A stretch of 39,411 bases of DNA. It comes from Brevundimonas sp. UBA7664 (GTDB taxonomy: Bacteria > Pseudomonadota > Alphaproteobacteria > Caulobacterales > Caulobacteraceae). Location of the stretch: positions 74,859 through 114,269 of the forward strand of contig NZ_DLHQ01000045.1 in the NCBI RefSeq assembly GCF_002483305.1, read 5' to 3'. The notes beneath the pieces were generated by a model, which was given only the letters and a program-made list of their open reading frames with translations, was not told the DNA's origin and did no database searches. Shown in pieces: positions 12,945 to 21,265 of the stretch. The number at the start of each line of letters is the position of its first letter. The first letter of the stretch is position 1. Both the position numbers and the translations under genes were made by a program.

Positions 12945-15469
12945 TCGTCGTCATCCCGGAATTCGGAGCGGCGTTTGCTGGCCTGGGCCTTCTGGATCGC
13001 CTTCATGACCTGGTCGGCGATGGCCTGCGCGTCCATGCCGGCGACCGGGTTGACCGTGATGTTGTAGGTGTCGCCGCCGATCGTGGGCCCGCCGACGCCG
13101 CCGGCGGTGGACGCCAAGGCGGGACCGCCCGCGCCGATCGCCAGCGCGCCGGTCATGGCCGCGCCGACGCGGCCGAGGGATTCGATCGGTTCGCGGCGCG
13201 CCAGGTCAATCCCCTGGGCGAGGCCGGCCATGGTGTAGGAGCCGAACTGCGCGAAGACGCGCGAGGGCGAATGGATCCCGAGCTTGTTCTTGAAGGCGGT
13301 GATCAGCCGGCCGCCGACGCGCATGACGGTGGCCAGCAGCTGAGGAATGCCGCCGAGGACGCCGTTGATGATGCCGAGGATCAGCTGGCCGCCGAACGTG
13401 CGGAACTTCGCGCCGAGACCGGACAGGAACGGCCAGACGGCTTGGAAGGCCCGGATGAAAAGGCCAAGCGGTGAGAAATTCATGATCGCGGAGGTGAGGA
13501 ACGCCAGCGCCTGGCTGGTGAAAGCCTTGACGCTGTTCCACACGCCGCCGAACCAGGCGGTGATCGGTCCCCAATTGCGATAGATCAGGAACGCCGCGCC
13601 GGCGAGCAAGGCCACAGCGGCGACGACGGCCAGGACGATCCACGTCAGTGGGTTGGCCAGCAGGGCGGCGGTGAAGGCCCAGGTGGCGGTCACAGCCCCC
13701 CAGATCCCGCCGATCATGGACATGAACAGCGGTGCGCCGAGGGTCAGGCCCAGGCGCAGCGCGGCGAAGGGCGCCAGGACGGCGGCGATGGCGAGCGCGA
13801 ACCCGCCGAACAGCAGGAGCAGCCCGGCCACCACGCCCAGCAGAGCCATGGCCGCGCCGGTCAGGCGCGGATGGCGCTCCGCCCAGGCGGATACGGCATC
13901 GGCGACCCCGCCGATGGCCTTGGCCGCCATGTCAGCATAGGGCTTGACTTTGTCGCCGAGGATCGTGGCCATGCGGTTGGCCTTGTTCCTGGCCAGGTCG
14001 AGACGGGACGCGGTGTTGTCGACCGTGCCGGCGAACTCCCGCTGCATCGATCCCGCCGAGATCGACGCATCGCCCACTTCGCGCAGGTTGCGTTCCACCA
14101 AGTCGAGCTGGCTCAGCATGGGCGCGATCGCCGCCACGGATTCGGTGCCGAACAGCTGGCCCAGGACCGACAGCTGCTGTTCCTTGGGCAGACGGGCGAC
14201 GGCGCGCAGCACGCCAGTGATGGCGCCTTCGGCGTCGGTCTGCATCTGTTTGGCGACCCGGCCGGCGTCGAGGCCCAGGGCGGCGAAGGCTTGGCGTTGC
14301 ATGCGGGTGGCGGCCGCGCCCTTGGTCAGGCCCAGCAGCATGTTCTTGATGCCGGTGCCGCCGACCTCGGCTTCAACGCCGACGGAATTCATCACCTGGG
14401 CGAGGCCCGCCAAGACTGAGCTGGACGCGCCGGCGACGTCAGCCAGAGGCCCGACGCGCGTGATCATCTCCGACACCTTCGCGGCGTTGCCGCCATAGCT
14501 GTTGGTCAGGTAGTTCACGCGATCGGCGAGGCCGATCACTTCGCGCTGCTGAAGACCGAAGGCGGTGCGCCAGACGGCCATCATCTCTCCGGCCTCCTCC
14601 GACGTAATGTCGAAGGCCACGCCCATCTTCGCGGCGGCTTCGGCATAGGCGAGCAGATCCCCTCGCGCCACGCCGGCGCGCGCGCCCTGGGCCACCAGGC
14701 CGGCGAGCTCGCCCGACGCCACCGGAATCCGGCCGGACAGGTCCAGAATGTCCCGGCTCATCTGCTGGAAGGCCTTCGGCGTGGGGAAGTTGACCACCTT
14801 CTTCACGCCCGCCATGGCGCGCTCGAAGTCGATCGCGGCCCTGCCGGCGACGACGACTGGCGCGGCGACGGCCATGCCCGCGCCCAGCGCCCCGGCGCCC
14901 GCGCCGGCGGCCTGGCCGGCGAAGGCCGTGGTCTGGCTGTAGCGATCGCGGGCGGCGGCGTTGCGGCGCTGCTGGTCGCCGAGGGCCTTGAGCTTGGTCT
15001 TCTGCTGGTCGATCGCGCTGTTGGCGCGGGTGATGTTGTTCCGGAGCGCCAGCTCTTCCCGGCCGAGGTTGCGGGTAGAGACGCCGGCGGCGTCCAGTCG
15101 GCCGCGCACCTGGTTGAGCTCGCGGGCATGGCCCTCCTGGGCCGCCTTCAGCGCCTTGACCTCGCTGCGCGCCTTGGTGAGGGCGGCCGTCATCTTGCGG
15201 GTCGGTGCCTCGACCTTGGCGTGTTCGCGGGCCAGCGCCTGGGCCTTGGCCTGGGCCTCGAGCATGGCGCGCTTGTTGGCCTCGAGCGAGGCCTTCAGCC
15301 CGCGGAAGGCGGCGACATCGCGCTGGGCGGCCTCGAGCTTCTTCAGCTCGGCGCGGTTCAGCCTGAGGGCGTCGCTGGCGGCGCGGACCTGTTTCTCGAT
15401 GCCGCGCATGGGGCGGCTCGCCTTGTCGATGGCGTCCAGGCGGACCAGCAGGCGGAGGTTCTTGTCCAT
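12941..15469 (-). CDS. T: Tail tape-measure protein gpT
   Basis: 842 aa, P2 gpT/TP901-type tape measure. Residues 1-170 are a long charged coiled coil (repeated Ala/Lys/Glu/Arg heptads). The conserved domain around 205-420 includes AIDFERAMAGVKKVVNFPT and the NSYGGNAAKVSEM region. Several hydrophobic segments (about 535-640) are the membrane-penetrating region, and the end carries LGIHSPSRVFAQFGSYTMAG, a motif frequent in tape measures. Length sets tail length; similar to P2 gpT (815 aa). Starts 3 bp after the E' stop. Confidence 0.95.
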   Translation of the reverse strand: MDKNLRLLVRLDAIDKASRPMRGIEKQVRAASDALRLNRAELKKLEAAQRDVAAFRGLKASLEANKRAMLEAQAKAQALAREHAKVEAPTRKMTAALTKARSEVKALKAAQEGHARELNQVRGRLDAAGVSTRNLGREELALRNNITRANSAIDQQKTKLKALGDQQRRNAAARDRYSQTTAFAGQAAGAGAGALGAGMAVAAPVVVAGRAAIDFERAMAGVKKVVNFPTPKAFQQMSRDILDLSGRIPVASGELAGLVAQGARAGVARGDLLAYAEAAAKMGVAFDITSEEAGEMMAVWRTAFGLQQREVIGLADRVNYLTNSYGGNAAKVSEMITRVGPLADVAGASSSVLAGLAQVMNSVGVEAEVGGTGIKNMLLGLTKGAAATRMQRQAFAALGLDAGRVAKQMQTDAEGAITGVLRAVARLPKEQQLSVLGQLFGTESVAAIAPMLSQLDLVERNLREVGDASISAGSMQREFAGTVDNTASRLDLARNKANRMATILGDKVKPYADMAAKAIGGVADAVSAWAERHPRLTGAAMALLGVVAGLLLLFGGFALAIAAVLAPFAALRLGLTLGAPLFMSMIGGIWGAVTATWAFTAALLANPLTWIVLAVVAAVALLAGAAFLIYRNWGPITAWFGGVWNSVKAFTSQALAFLTSAIMNFSPLGLFIRAFQAVWPFLSGLGAKFRTFGGQLILGIINGVLGGIPQLLATVMRVGGRLITAFKNKLGIHSPSRVFAQFGSYTMAGLAQGIDLARREPIESLGRVGAAMTGALAIGAGGPALASTAGGVGGPTIGGDTYNITVNPVAGMDAQAIADQVMKAIQKAQASKRRSEFRDDDE

Positions 15470-15472
15470 GGA

Positions 15473-15661
15473 TCAGGGTTTCTTGCCGCCGTCGCCGTGC
15501 ATCTGGTTCCACAAGCGCACGGCCCGCTGGTGGTGATCGATCAGCTCCTCGACGGTCCAGCGGTCCATGGTCTCTTCAGGCCAGTGGTATATGGCCGCGA
15601 TGACGCCGAAGAGTTCGTCGACGCTTACAGGCCAGCCGCCTCCCGCGCCTGGCGGCTCATG
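15473..15661 (-). CDS. E': gpE' extension reached by -1 frameshift
   Basis: An open frame, -1 to E, running from the slippery T-TTT-TTC site (15661-15667) to TGA 15473. It encodes 62 residues with DELFGVIAAIYHWPEETMDRW, the LF..V..I...HW.....M.......E pattern of the gpE' half of P2. There is an internal ATG at 15567, but the conserved part begins upstream of it. The fusion E+E' would be about 149 aa (87 from E). The proteins act as tail assembly chaperones for T. Confidence 0.85.
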   Translation of the reverse strand, partial: HEPPGAGGGWPVSVDELFGVIAAIYHWPEETMDRWTVEELIDHHQRAVRLWNQMHGDGGKKP

Positions 15662-15921
15662 AAAAAATCAGCGATGGCCGAGCCCAACGTCATGAAGTCG
15701 GCCGGCGAGAGGGCGGCGACGTCCGCCTCGGTGATCACCGGCATGGTCACGCGCGGCGCCAGCTTGGCGACGGCGGCGTATTCCTGCCGAAGGATGTCCA
15801 GCACGGCCAGGCCGCGCAGCTCGCCGGCGGCCGGCCGGCGCACTTGGACCTTCACGACGTCTTCTTCGCCGCGCTTGAAGCCCTCCTCGAATTCGACGGG
15901 GGTGAAGATCGTTTCGGCCAT
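15625..15921 (-). CDS. E: Tail assembly protein gpE
   Basis: 98 aa, P2 gpE family: FTPVEFEEGFKRGEEDVVKVQVRRPAAGELRGL, then LAPRVTMPVITEADVAALSPADFMTLG and a DFF motif at which the frameshift occurs. It is made alone or fused to E'. ATG 15921 is preceded by GGATTAACCC with weak Shine-Dalgarno. It follows the tail tube gene with a 57-bp gap. Confidence 0.9.
   Translation of the reverse strand: MAETIFTPVEFEEGFKRGEEDVVKVQVRRPAAGELRGLAVLDILRQEYAAVAKLAPRVTMPVITEADVAALSPADFMTLGSAIADFFMSRQAREAAGL
15661..15667 (-). promoter_or_regulatory. Programmed -1 frameshift slippery site
   Basis: On the minus strand the E frame reads GAT TTT TTC ATG; the heptamer T-TTT-TTC allows P- and A-site slippage back by one base, leading into the E' frame. 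P2 E/E' uses a comparable run of six T. Confidence 0.8.
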
Positions 15922-15978
15922 GGGTTAATCCTGAGACGGTAGATGAAGTGCGGGCGATCTGGTCAGGCGGGGCGGGGC

Positions 15979-16491
15979 CTAGGCCCCGATGGCCTTGCGC
16001 TGCTGGGCGAGGCGATCGACGCCGCGGACGCGCTCGATCATGTTGAGGATGTCGATGTAGAAGATCTCCACGCCGTTCCAGTACTCGGCGTAGAAGACCA
16101 GGTCGGTCTTGTGGGTCTGCTCGGTGTCCTCGCCGACCTTGCTTTCGCCGCGGCCGATCTCGTTGAAGCGGCCGCGGGTGACCACCTCGACGGAGTCGAC
16201 GGCGCCGGTGTCGTCGCGTTGCACGGCGCCCATCCAGCGGAGCTGGGCCCCGCCGATCCTCGGGTCGCCGAACTTGGCCAGGATCTCGGGCATGAAGCCG
16301 CCGCCGCCCCACTCGAGCGACAGCCCTTCCATGCCCAGATCGGTCTTGACCGGGGCGTTCATGCCGCCGCCGCGATAGTCCTCGGTCTTGCGCGTCATGG
16401 GCGGCAGGGTGACCGTGGCGACCTCGCCGAGGAAGGACGAGCCATCCACGAACAGGTTCATGTTCTTGAGCTTACGGGGCAGAGCGGCCAT
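15979..16491 (-). CDS. FII: Tail tube protein gpFII
   Basis: 170 aa, the usual length of P2 gpFII. It starts MAALPRKLKNMNLFVDGSSFLGEVATVTLPP and includes GGMNAPVKTDLGMEGLSLEW and RGRFNEIGRGE. Polymerises into the inner tube of the contractile tail. Lies 53 bp downstream of the sheath gene. Confidence 0.96.
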   Translation of the reverse strand: MAALPRKLKNMNLFVDGSSFLGEVATVTLPPMTRKTEDYRGGGMNAPVKTDLGMEGLSLEWGGGGFMPEILAKFGDPRIGGAQLRWMGAVQRDDTGAVDSVEVVTRGRFNEIGRGESKVGEDTEQTHKTDLVFYAEYWNGVEIFYIDILNMIERVRGVDRLAQQRKAIGA

Positions 16492-16544
16492 GGCGTTTAA
16501 GGTCCGGTGTCAGCGAGAGGGATGGGCGAGGGCGGGGGTTGCGG

Positions 16545-17693
16545 TCAGGCCGCGCCGTTCACCTCGTCGGCGAAGCCGACCAGGTAGCGATCAGTGATCC
16601 GCTGGGTCAGCTCGAGATCCTCGAGCACCGGGACGGGCGTGTAGTCGTAGTCGATCGCCAGCTTGCCGGCGGCCAGGGTGTCGGCGGTGTTCATGCTGGG
16701 ATCCAGCCAGGCGCGGCCGTCTATGATGCGGCCCTGGGCCTTCAGCTGGCGGAACTCATTGTTGATGGTGTCCAGGATGTCCCGCGCCAAGGTCGGGTGC
16801 AGCGGCTTGTCGATGGCCCACATCAGGCCGTCGGCGATAGTTTCGCGCAGCACCTGGGCCGTGCGGACGTAGGGCTCGAAGGCGAACTTCGGATCGTCGC
16901 TGCAGGTGCGGTTGCCCCAGAAGCGATAGCCGTTGCGCTGGACGATGCAGGTGACGGCCGCGGCGTTGAGGACGCCCGATTCCGACGAAGGATCCTGCAG
17001 ATCGAAGTGCAGGGCCGGCACGGCGCCGGTCACGCCCGGGACGGCGACGTTGGACAGGGATTTGTGCCAGCCCTGCGTCTCGTCCAGATAGGCGCGCATG
17101 CCCAGGGCGCGGGCGATCGCGTCGCCCGAGCTGAAGTCGCCGTAGATCAGCATGATCTCGCGGTCGGAAAACTCCTCCCGATAGGTGACGGCCTCGGCGA
17201 TGGTGTCGGCCGTGTCGCAGCCGGCGTAGCCGAAGGCGTTCAGCTTCTTGGCCACGATCGCCAGGGCGGCGGTGACGGTTTCCGCGCCGAAGCCCGGGAC
17301 GCCGAGGATCTTGGGCTTCACGCCGACGGCGGCTTCAGCGCCGAGCAGGGCGTAGAGGCCGGTCTTGGGCCCGGCCGCGCCGATGATGTTCTCGAGCGTG
17401 TCGGCCGCCGCCTCAGCGCCCTCGCCTTCGGTGACGCGCACGATGACCACGATCGGGGTGGTGATCTGGAAAATGGCCTCGAGCGCGGGCGACAGGGTGC
17501 CGTCTGCGCCCAGGTCGGTGATCGCGGTCGGCAGATCGGTCACCAGGACAGGGGTGTCCACCGGGAACAGATCCACGTCGGCGTCTGGCGCGGTGCCGAC
17601 GATGGCGATGATCGACGTCGACCGGGCCTGCAGGTCGCGCGCACCCTCAGTGACTTCGGTAACGCGGGCGCCGTGGAAGAACGTGTCGGACAT
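16545..17693 (-). CDS. FI: Tail sheath protein gpFI
   Basis: 382 aa, P2 gpFI family: FHGARVTEVTEGARDLQARSTSIIAIVGTAPDAD at the start, NPVLVTDLP-like segment (here DTPVLVTDLPTAITDLG), a middle insert and a C-terminal domain with RNGYRFWGNRTCSDDP and FADEVNGAA at the end. Forms the contractile sheath. ATG 17693 lies 13 bp after the W stop. The antisense strand has a 399-codon open frame that I consider a composition artefact. Confidence 0.96.
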   Translation of the reverse strand: MSDTFFHGARVTEVTEGARDLQARSTSIIAIVGTAPDADVDLFPVDTPVLVTDLPTAITDLGADGTLSPALEAIFQITTPIVVIVRVTEGEGAEAAADTLENIIGAAGPKTGLYALLGAEAAVGVKPKILGVPGFGAETVTAALAIVAKKLNAFGYAGCDTADTIAEAVTYREEFSDREIMLIYGDFSSGDAIARALGMRAYLDETQGWHKSLSNVAVPGVTGAVPALHFDLQDPSSESGVLNAAAVTCIVQRNGYRFWGNRTCSDDPKFAFEPYVRTAQVLRETIADGLMWAIDKPLHPTLARDILDTINNEFRQLKAQGRIIDGRAWLDPSMNTADTLAAGKLAIDYDYTPVPVLEDLELTQRITDRYLVGFADEVNGAA

Positions 17694-17706
17694 AGGGGCT
17701 CCGGGG

Positions 17707-18078
17707 TCAGGCGGGCTGGGCGTTGGCGCCCAGCGTGAGGTTGAAGTCGAAGGCGGCGAGCTCGCTTCGGGCGGGGACGTCGAGACGCCGACCGGCGAGG
17801 GTGAGGATCCAGGAGCCGTCGCGGGCGCCGCGCTCGAGCCAGACGCGCGTCAGGCGGATGCGCGGTTCCCAGCGCTGCAGGGCGGTGGCGACAGCGCCGA
17901 AGAGGCGCATGCGGGTGGCGCCGTTCATGGGCTGATCGATCAGGTCGGGCAGGGCCGAGCCGTAGTCGCGGCGCATCACGCGCGACCCGAGCGGCGTGGT
18001 CAGGATGTCGGCTATGGATTGGATCAGATGGTCCAGGCCGCTGATCGGCTTGCCGGTGCCGGCTTGCATGCCCCTCAT
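17707..18078 (-). CDS. W: Baseplate wedge protein gpW (gp25-like)
   Basis: 123 aa, GPW/gp25 family: LDHLIQSIADILTTPLGSRVMRRDYGS is the diagnostic N-terminus, and WEPRIRLTRVWLE marks the conserved EPR motif. Part of the baseplate wedge at the sheath-baseplate interface. Overlaps V by 4 nt. In P2 W lies between V and J; here it is followed by FI. Confidence 0.95.
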   Translation of the reverse strand: MRGMQAGTGKPISGLDHLIQSIADILTTPLGSRVMRRDYGSALPDLIDQPMNGATRMRLFGAVATALQRWEPRIRLTRVWLERGARDGSWILTLAGRRLDVPARSELAAFDFNLTLGANAQPA

Positions 18079-18668
18079 GGCGCCACCTGCGGCGGACCGG
18101 AGACGCCAGCGCCGGCGGTGACGCCGGTATGCTTGTGGCCCTGCAGGCTGACCGTGTCGGCTTTGACGTCGCCGGTCGCCTCTACCTTGCCGTCGACGGA
18201 GACGTCGCCGGTGATCGAAACGTCGCCCGTGATTTCGACGATGCCGATCAGTTCGATCTTGCCGGGGGCCGTGACCTTCACGTCGGCGATGACCGTGATG
18301 TCCAGCTTGCCGGCCAGGTCGTAGGCGATCGTGGCGCCGTCGGGGAATTGGATGTGGGTGCGTCCGTCGGCCGCCGGCGCGGCGTTGGCGTCGCAGAACA
18401 GGGACGGCCCGGCGACGGCGCGCTCGAGATCGCCTTCAGGCGCGAACACCAGCAGCTGCTCGCCTTCGGTCGGCGGCGTCCAGATCTTCAGCCCGCCGGC
18501 GCGGCCCGCCGTCCAGGGGATGGGCCCGGTGATCAGGTCATCGCCGAGATCCACGATGCAGCGCGCGGCGCCCAGGTCGACGGACTGGACGACGCCGAGG
18601 CGCACGAGATCGCGCACCGCATTGGCGGCGTCCCCGTTCTGGTCCTGGCTTTGGTCGCTGCTGCGCAT
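18075..18668 (-). CDS. V: Baseplate spike protein gpV
   Basis: 197 aa. The OB-fold N-terminal half has VRLGVVQSVDLGAARCIVDLGD and TPPTEGEQLLVFAPEGDL; the C-terminal half is a repeated beta-helix (ITGDVSITGDVSVDGKVEATGDV) and ends with the HKH motif (GHKHTGV), which in P2 gpV coordinates iron at the spike tip. ATG 18668 lies 45 bp from a late operator and has no clear Shine-Dalgarno. First gene of the V-W-FI-FII-E-T-U-D unit. Confidence 0.95.
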   Translation of the reverse strand: MRSSDQSQDQNGDAANAVRDLVRLGVVQSVDLGAARCIVDLGDDLITGPIPWTAGRAGGLKIWTPPTEGEQLLVFAPEGDLERAVAGPSLFCDANAAPAADGRTHIQFPDGATIAYDLAGKLDITVIADVKVTAPGKIELIGIVEITGDVSITGDVSVDGKVEATGDVKADTVSLQGHKHTGVTAGAGVSGPPQVAP

Positions 18669-18712
18669 GTCCGGCCATGTTGGTCGGACGCCGGGCCCCG
18701 CGCGCGCTGCGG

Positions 18713-18740
18713 CTGTTGTTGCGCGCGCGGTTTACAACAG
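18713..18740 (-). promoter_or_regulatory. Late operator 1 (V unit), putative Ogr site
   Basis: CTGTTGT at 18713-18719 and ACAACAG at 18734-18740, exact 7-bp arms, 14-bp spacer. 45 bp from the V start codon. The motif CGACCAACATGG lies between the site and the start; no Shine-Dalgarno or sigma-70 -35 is seen. Confidence 0.82.
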
Positions 18741-18758
18741 GGAGGGTCGCTGTCCTGA

Positions 18759-19526
18759 CTAGACGACGGTGATGCCGCGATCGGCGCAGCGCGCCTTGGT
18801 TCGTGCGTAGAGCGCCGCCAGGGCCGAGGCCGACAGCGCCTGATCGAACAGGAGGAACTCGGCCACATCCTGGGCCGCCGAAGCGTTTGAGTTGAAGTAG
18901 GCGCTGCCCAGGGCGATCTTCTTCGGACTGGCCGCGGGGCGATAGGTCCCGGCGGGCGCCTCCTGGTGAAGCGTCTGGCCGCCGACGAGGAGGCGGATCG
19001 TCATTCCCAGGGCGGTAATGGAGCGCGCCATGGCGATGAACAGCCAGACGTCCTCGGGCGCGGTCTTGCCGGTGCTGACGCCGGTGTTCAGTCCATTGGC
19101 CCGGTTCCAGATCACGTCCGCAGTCGAGAAGAACGGCGAGCAGCCAGTCGTCGGGGCGTCGGCCGAGGGGCTGAGAGTGCCGAAGGGCACACAGGCCGCC
19201 GGCGATCCTCCCGTCCGGCGCAACACCGCCACGATCGTATCCGTGTGGGTGATCGACTCTTCCATGTCGGTCAGCAGGGCCTTGCCCTGGGTGCCCAGCA
19301 TCGAGAGGTAATCCTCGCTGGGATAGGTGATCCCGTTGCTTTGCGGCGTCAGGCTGCGGCCGTTGACGCGGCCGATCAGGCTGTCGGCCGACCCGCCGAG
19401 GATCCAGTGCTCGTAGGCGGCCGCCTCGTACGGATAGAGGCGTTGGAGATCGCTCTCGGGAACGATCGGCAGGGTGTCGTCATCGACTTCGAACGGAAGA
19501 ATGGTGACGAGGGGATAGGCGGTCAT
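18759..19526 (-). CDS. Concanavalin/LamG-like lectin-type tail protein
   Basis: 255 aa. The N-terminal 80 residues are a separate attachment-like part. The rest has the hallmark end of LamG/concanavalin-like domains: VAEFLLFDQALSASALAALYARTKARC (the E-x-LxxD-x-ALS pattern), preceded by beta strands TIRLLVGG and KIALGSAYFNS. It probably binds surface glycan alongside the esterase tailspike encoded 2 bp upstream. Start at ATG 19526; the longer frame is a shadow. Not part of the P2 core. Confidence 0.7.
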   Translation of the reverse strand: MTAYPLVTILPFEVDDDTLPIVPESDLQRLYPYEAAAYEHWILGGSADSLIGRVNGRSLTPQSNGITYPSEDYLSMLGTQGKALLTDMEESITHTDTIVAVLRRTGGSPAACVPFGTLSPSADAPTTGCSPFFSTADVIWNRANGLNTGVSTGKTAPEDVWLFIAMARSITALGMTIRLLVGGQTLHQEAPAGTYRPAASPKKIALGSAYFNSNASAAQDVAEFLLFDQALSASALAALYARTKARCADRGITVV

Positions 19527-19528
19527 GG

Positions 19529-21190
19529 TCAGGCCTCCAGGGCGATGGCGTTCAGCTGAAAAGCGGGGGAGACGTGCCAGAGCGGGCAGGCCAGGCCGGA
19601 AATCATCGCGGTGTCCGGCGTGCTGTCGCGCAGGTTGCCGCTGGCCCCGTTGGTGATGGTCAGCCCCGCGCCCAGGTGGTCCAGGGCGTATCGGACGACG
19701 ACGTCGCCGGTGGGGATGTCGGACAATGTGATCACGACGTCCCGGCCCGAGACGGCGATCGACTCGATCTCCGCGGCCGCCGCGTCGTCGGTCACCGCGA
19801 AGCCGTGATCCGTGGTGACGGCGAGGGCCTCTGTGTCCAGGACCAGCGGCAGGGTCGGGACGTCGAACCGAACCCGGATCTCGGCTCCCCGAACGGTGGC
19901 GCTGACCGGGTTCAGCCATTGCGGCTGGAAGCCCAGGACCAGTTCCGCATAGGCGCGCCCGTGGTAGGCGCCGATCCATTTATAGCCGAGCGCCGTCAGG
20001 TGTACGTTGTCGCCCCCATAGGGCAGGTGATAGGTCGGCGTCGTCAGGAAGAATTTGGGGTTCTTCTGGGCCAGGTCGAGATGAGCCAGCGCGATATCGG
20101 GGCTGGTCTTCACGCCGTAGCTGAGCTGATAGGTCAGCAGGTAGACGGGCGACGCCTGGCTGGTGATGGCGATGATGTCCGTCTCGGCGTCCACCTGGAA
20201 CTGTTCCAGGTCTGCTCGATAGGTGGCGAAGTTCGTGACGCCGACGTTGTTCTCGCCCTGAATCCAGTCCAGCGCGTGGACGGCATGGTCGGTGCTGAGA
20301 GCCTGTGCACCGCTGACGTGGGCCAGCAGGTTCGCATACCAGGGCGCGCTGCTGTCGAGCTGGTCGATGCGATATCCGCCGTGGCCGGCCGTCGAGGCGA
20401 GGATGATGTGATCATCGGGCGCCCATCCCTCGCGGATCAGGCATTCCGTCGTGTAGTTGGCCGAGCCGGAGCAGAGCGTCTCCTTCCGGTTTGTACTGGC
20501 GTCGGGGGCGGGCGACACTTGGTCCTCGACCAGCGGCTTGAAGGCCCCGAAATCCCAGGTCGCGCCGTCCCACGCGCGCGGACCGCCGGCGAAGGTCACA
20601 TTGGCGTAGGGCTGGGTGATCGACAGCAGCGCGCCGGCGGCGGCCCCCACACTGAGCGACTGGCCATACGAAAGCCGGTGATTATAGGCCTTGGGGATGA
20701 TCGGCGTCGTCAGGGGAACGCGGGGCGCCGCGATCAGCGTCGGCGGCGCGGCCTCGCCGCCACCCGCGCTGGTGGCCACCCCCACGAAAGCGCCAGTGGT
20801 CCGGTTGAAGCCGGTCAGGACACGGCCGCCCAGGTCCAGGACCAGGGGCAGCACGTCATCTGATCCGATATAGAGAGCCTGGCCGGACTGGCCGAGGAAC
20901 ACGTCGTAGCGCGTCTCCGGGATCGCGGGATTGACCAGTTTGCCGGTTGCCCGATCCACGCCAACGACCAATCGACCGTTGGCGTCGAGATAGAGCGGGA
21001 CCACGGCGTCATCGCCGATGTATCCGGCAAGGGGCTCACGAAGTTCTGCAGTCAGCTCTTCGGCGCCTTCGCGCGCCTTGTCGACCACGTCTTCCATCGG
21101 AACCTGGACGCTTTGGCCGTCTTGCGAGGCGATCAGGGCTTCAGCGCCGGTCAGCGGTCCGGCGAGCGGGAGCGTGGTTGTTTTGGCCAT
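19529..21190 (-). CDS. SGNH/GDSL-type esterase tailspike
   Basis: 553 aa. The SGNH hydrolase core covers about residues 168-425: GQSLS with nucleophile Ser178, a Gly block (STAGHGG, 266-272), WIQGEN (Gln311-Glu313, block III) and DNVH (Asp394, His397) completing the triad. Such enzymes deacetylate capsular or O-antigen sugars. Residues 57-86 and 107-136 are two related repeats (YIG.DDVxPLxLD..GRx..G..R.TG), probably part of a virion-attachment stem. The C-terminal about 120 residues are a beta-sandwich (TLPLVLDTEALAVTTDHGF). Its ATG is 43 bp from a late operator, with no Shine-Dalgarno. Confidence 0.8.
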   Translation of the reverse strand: MAKTTTLPLAGPLTGAEALIASQDGQSVQVPMEDVVDKAREGAEELTAELREPLAGYIGDDAVVPLYLDANGRLVVGVDRATGKLVNPAIPETRYDVFLGQSGQALYIGSDDVLPLVLDLGGRVLTGFNRTTGAFVGVATSAGGGEAAPPTLIAAPRVPLTTPIIPKAYNHRLSYGQSLSVGAAAGALLSITQPYANVTFAGGPRAWDGATWDFGAFKPLVEDQVSPAPDASTNRKETLCSGSANYTTECLIREGWAPDDHIILASTAGHGGYRIDQLDSSAPWYANLLAHVSGAQALSTDHAVHALDWIQGENNVGVTNFATYRADLEQFQVDAETDIIAITSQASPVYLLTYQLSYGVKTSPDIALAHLDLAQKNPKFFLTTPTYHLPYGGDNVHLTALGYKWIGAYHGRAYAELVLGFQPQWLNPVSATVRGAEIRVRFDVPTLPLVLDTEALAVTTDHGFAVTDDAAAAEIESIAVSGRDVVITLSDIPTGDVVVRYALDHLGAGLTITNGASGNLRDSTPDTAMISGLACPLWHVSPAFQLNAIALEA

Positions 21191-21232
21191 GGGCCATTGT
21201 TGGTCGCGCGCGCAGGTCGCCGCGCGCAGCGG

Positions 21233-21260
21233 CTGTTGTCGCGGCGGCGGTTTACAACAG
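21233..21260 (-). promoter_or_regulatory. Late operator 2 (tailspike unit), putative Ogr site
   Basis: CTGTTGT 21233-21239, ACAACAG 21254-21260, 14-bp spacer, 43 bp from ATG 21190. The region between is closely related to that of operator 1 (shared GCGACCAACAATGGCC / CGACCAACATGGCC). This gives the tailspike and lectin their own promoter. Confidence 0.82.
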
Positions 21261-21265
21261 CGGCG

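Noticed and set aside
16539..17738. 399-codon open frame on the plus strand
   Set aside because: It is fully antisense to the well-recognised tail sheath gene; long antisense frames are expected at this GC content.
19574..20863. 429-codon open frame on the plus strand
   Set aside because: Antisense to the SGNH tailspike; Arg/Gly/Val-rich with no domain.
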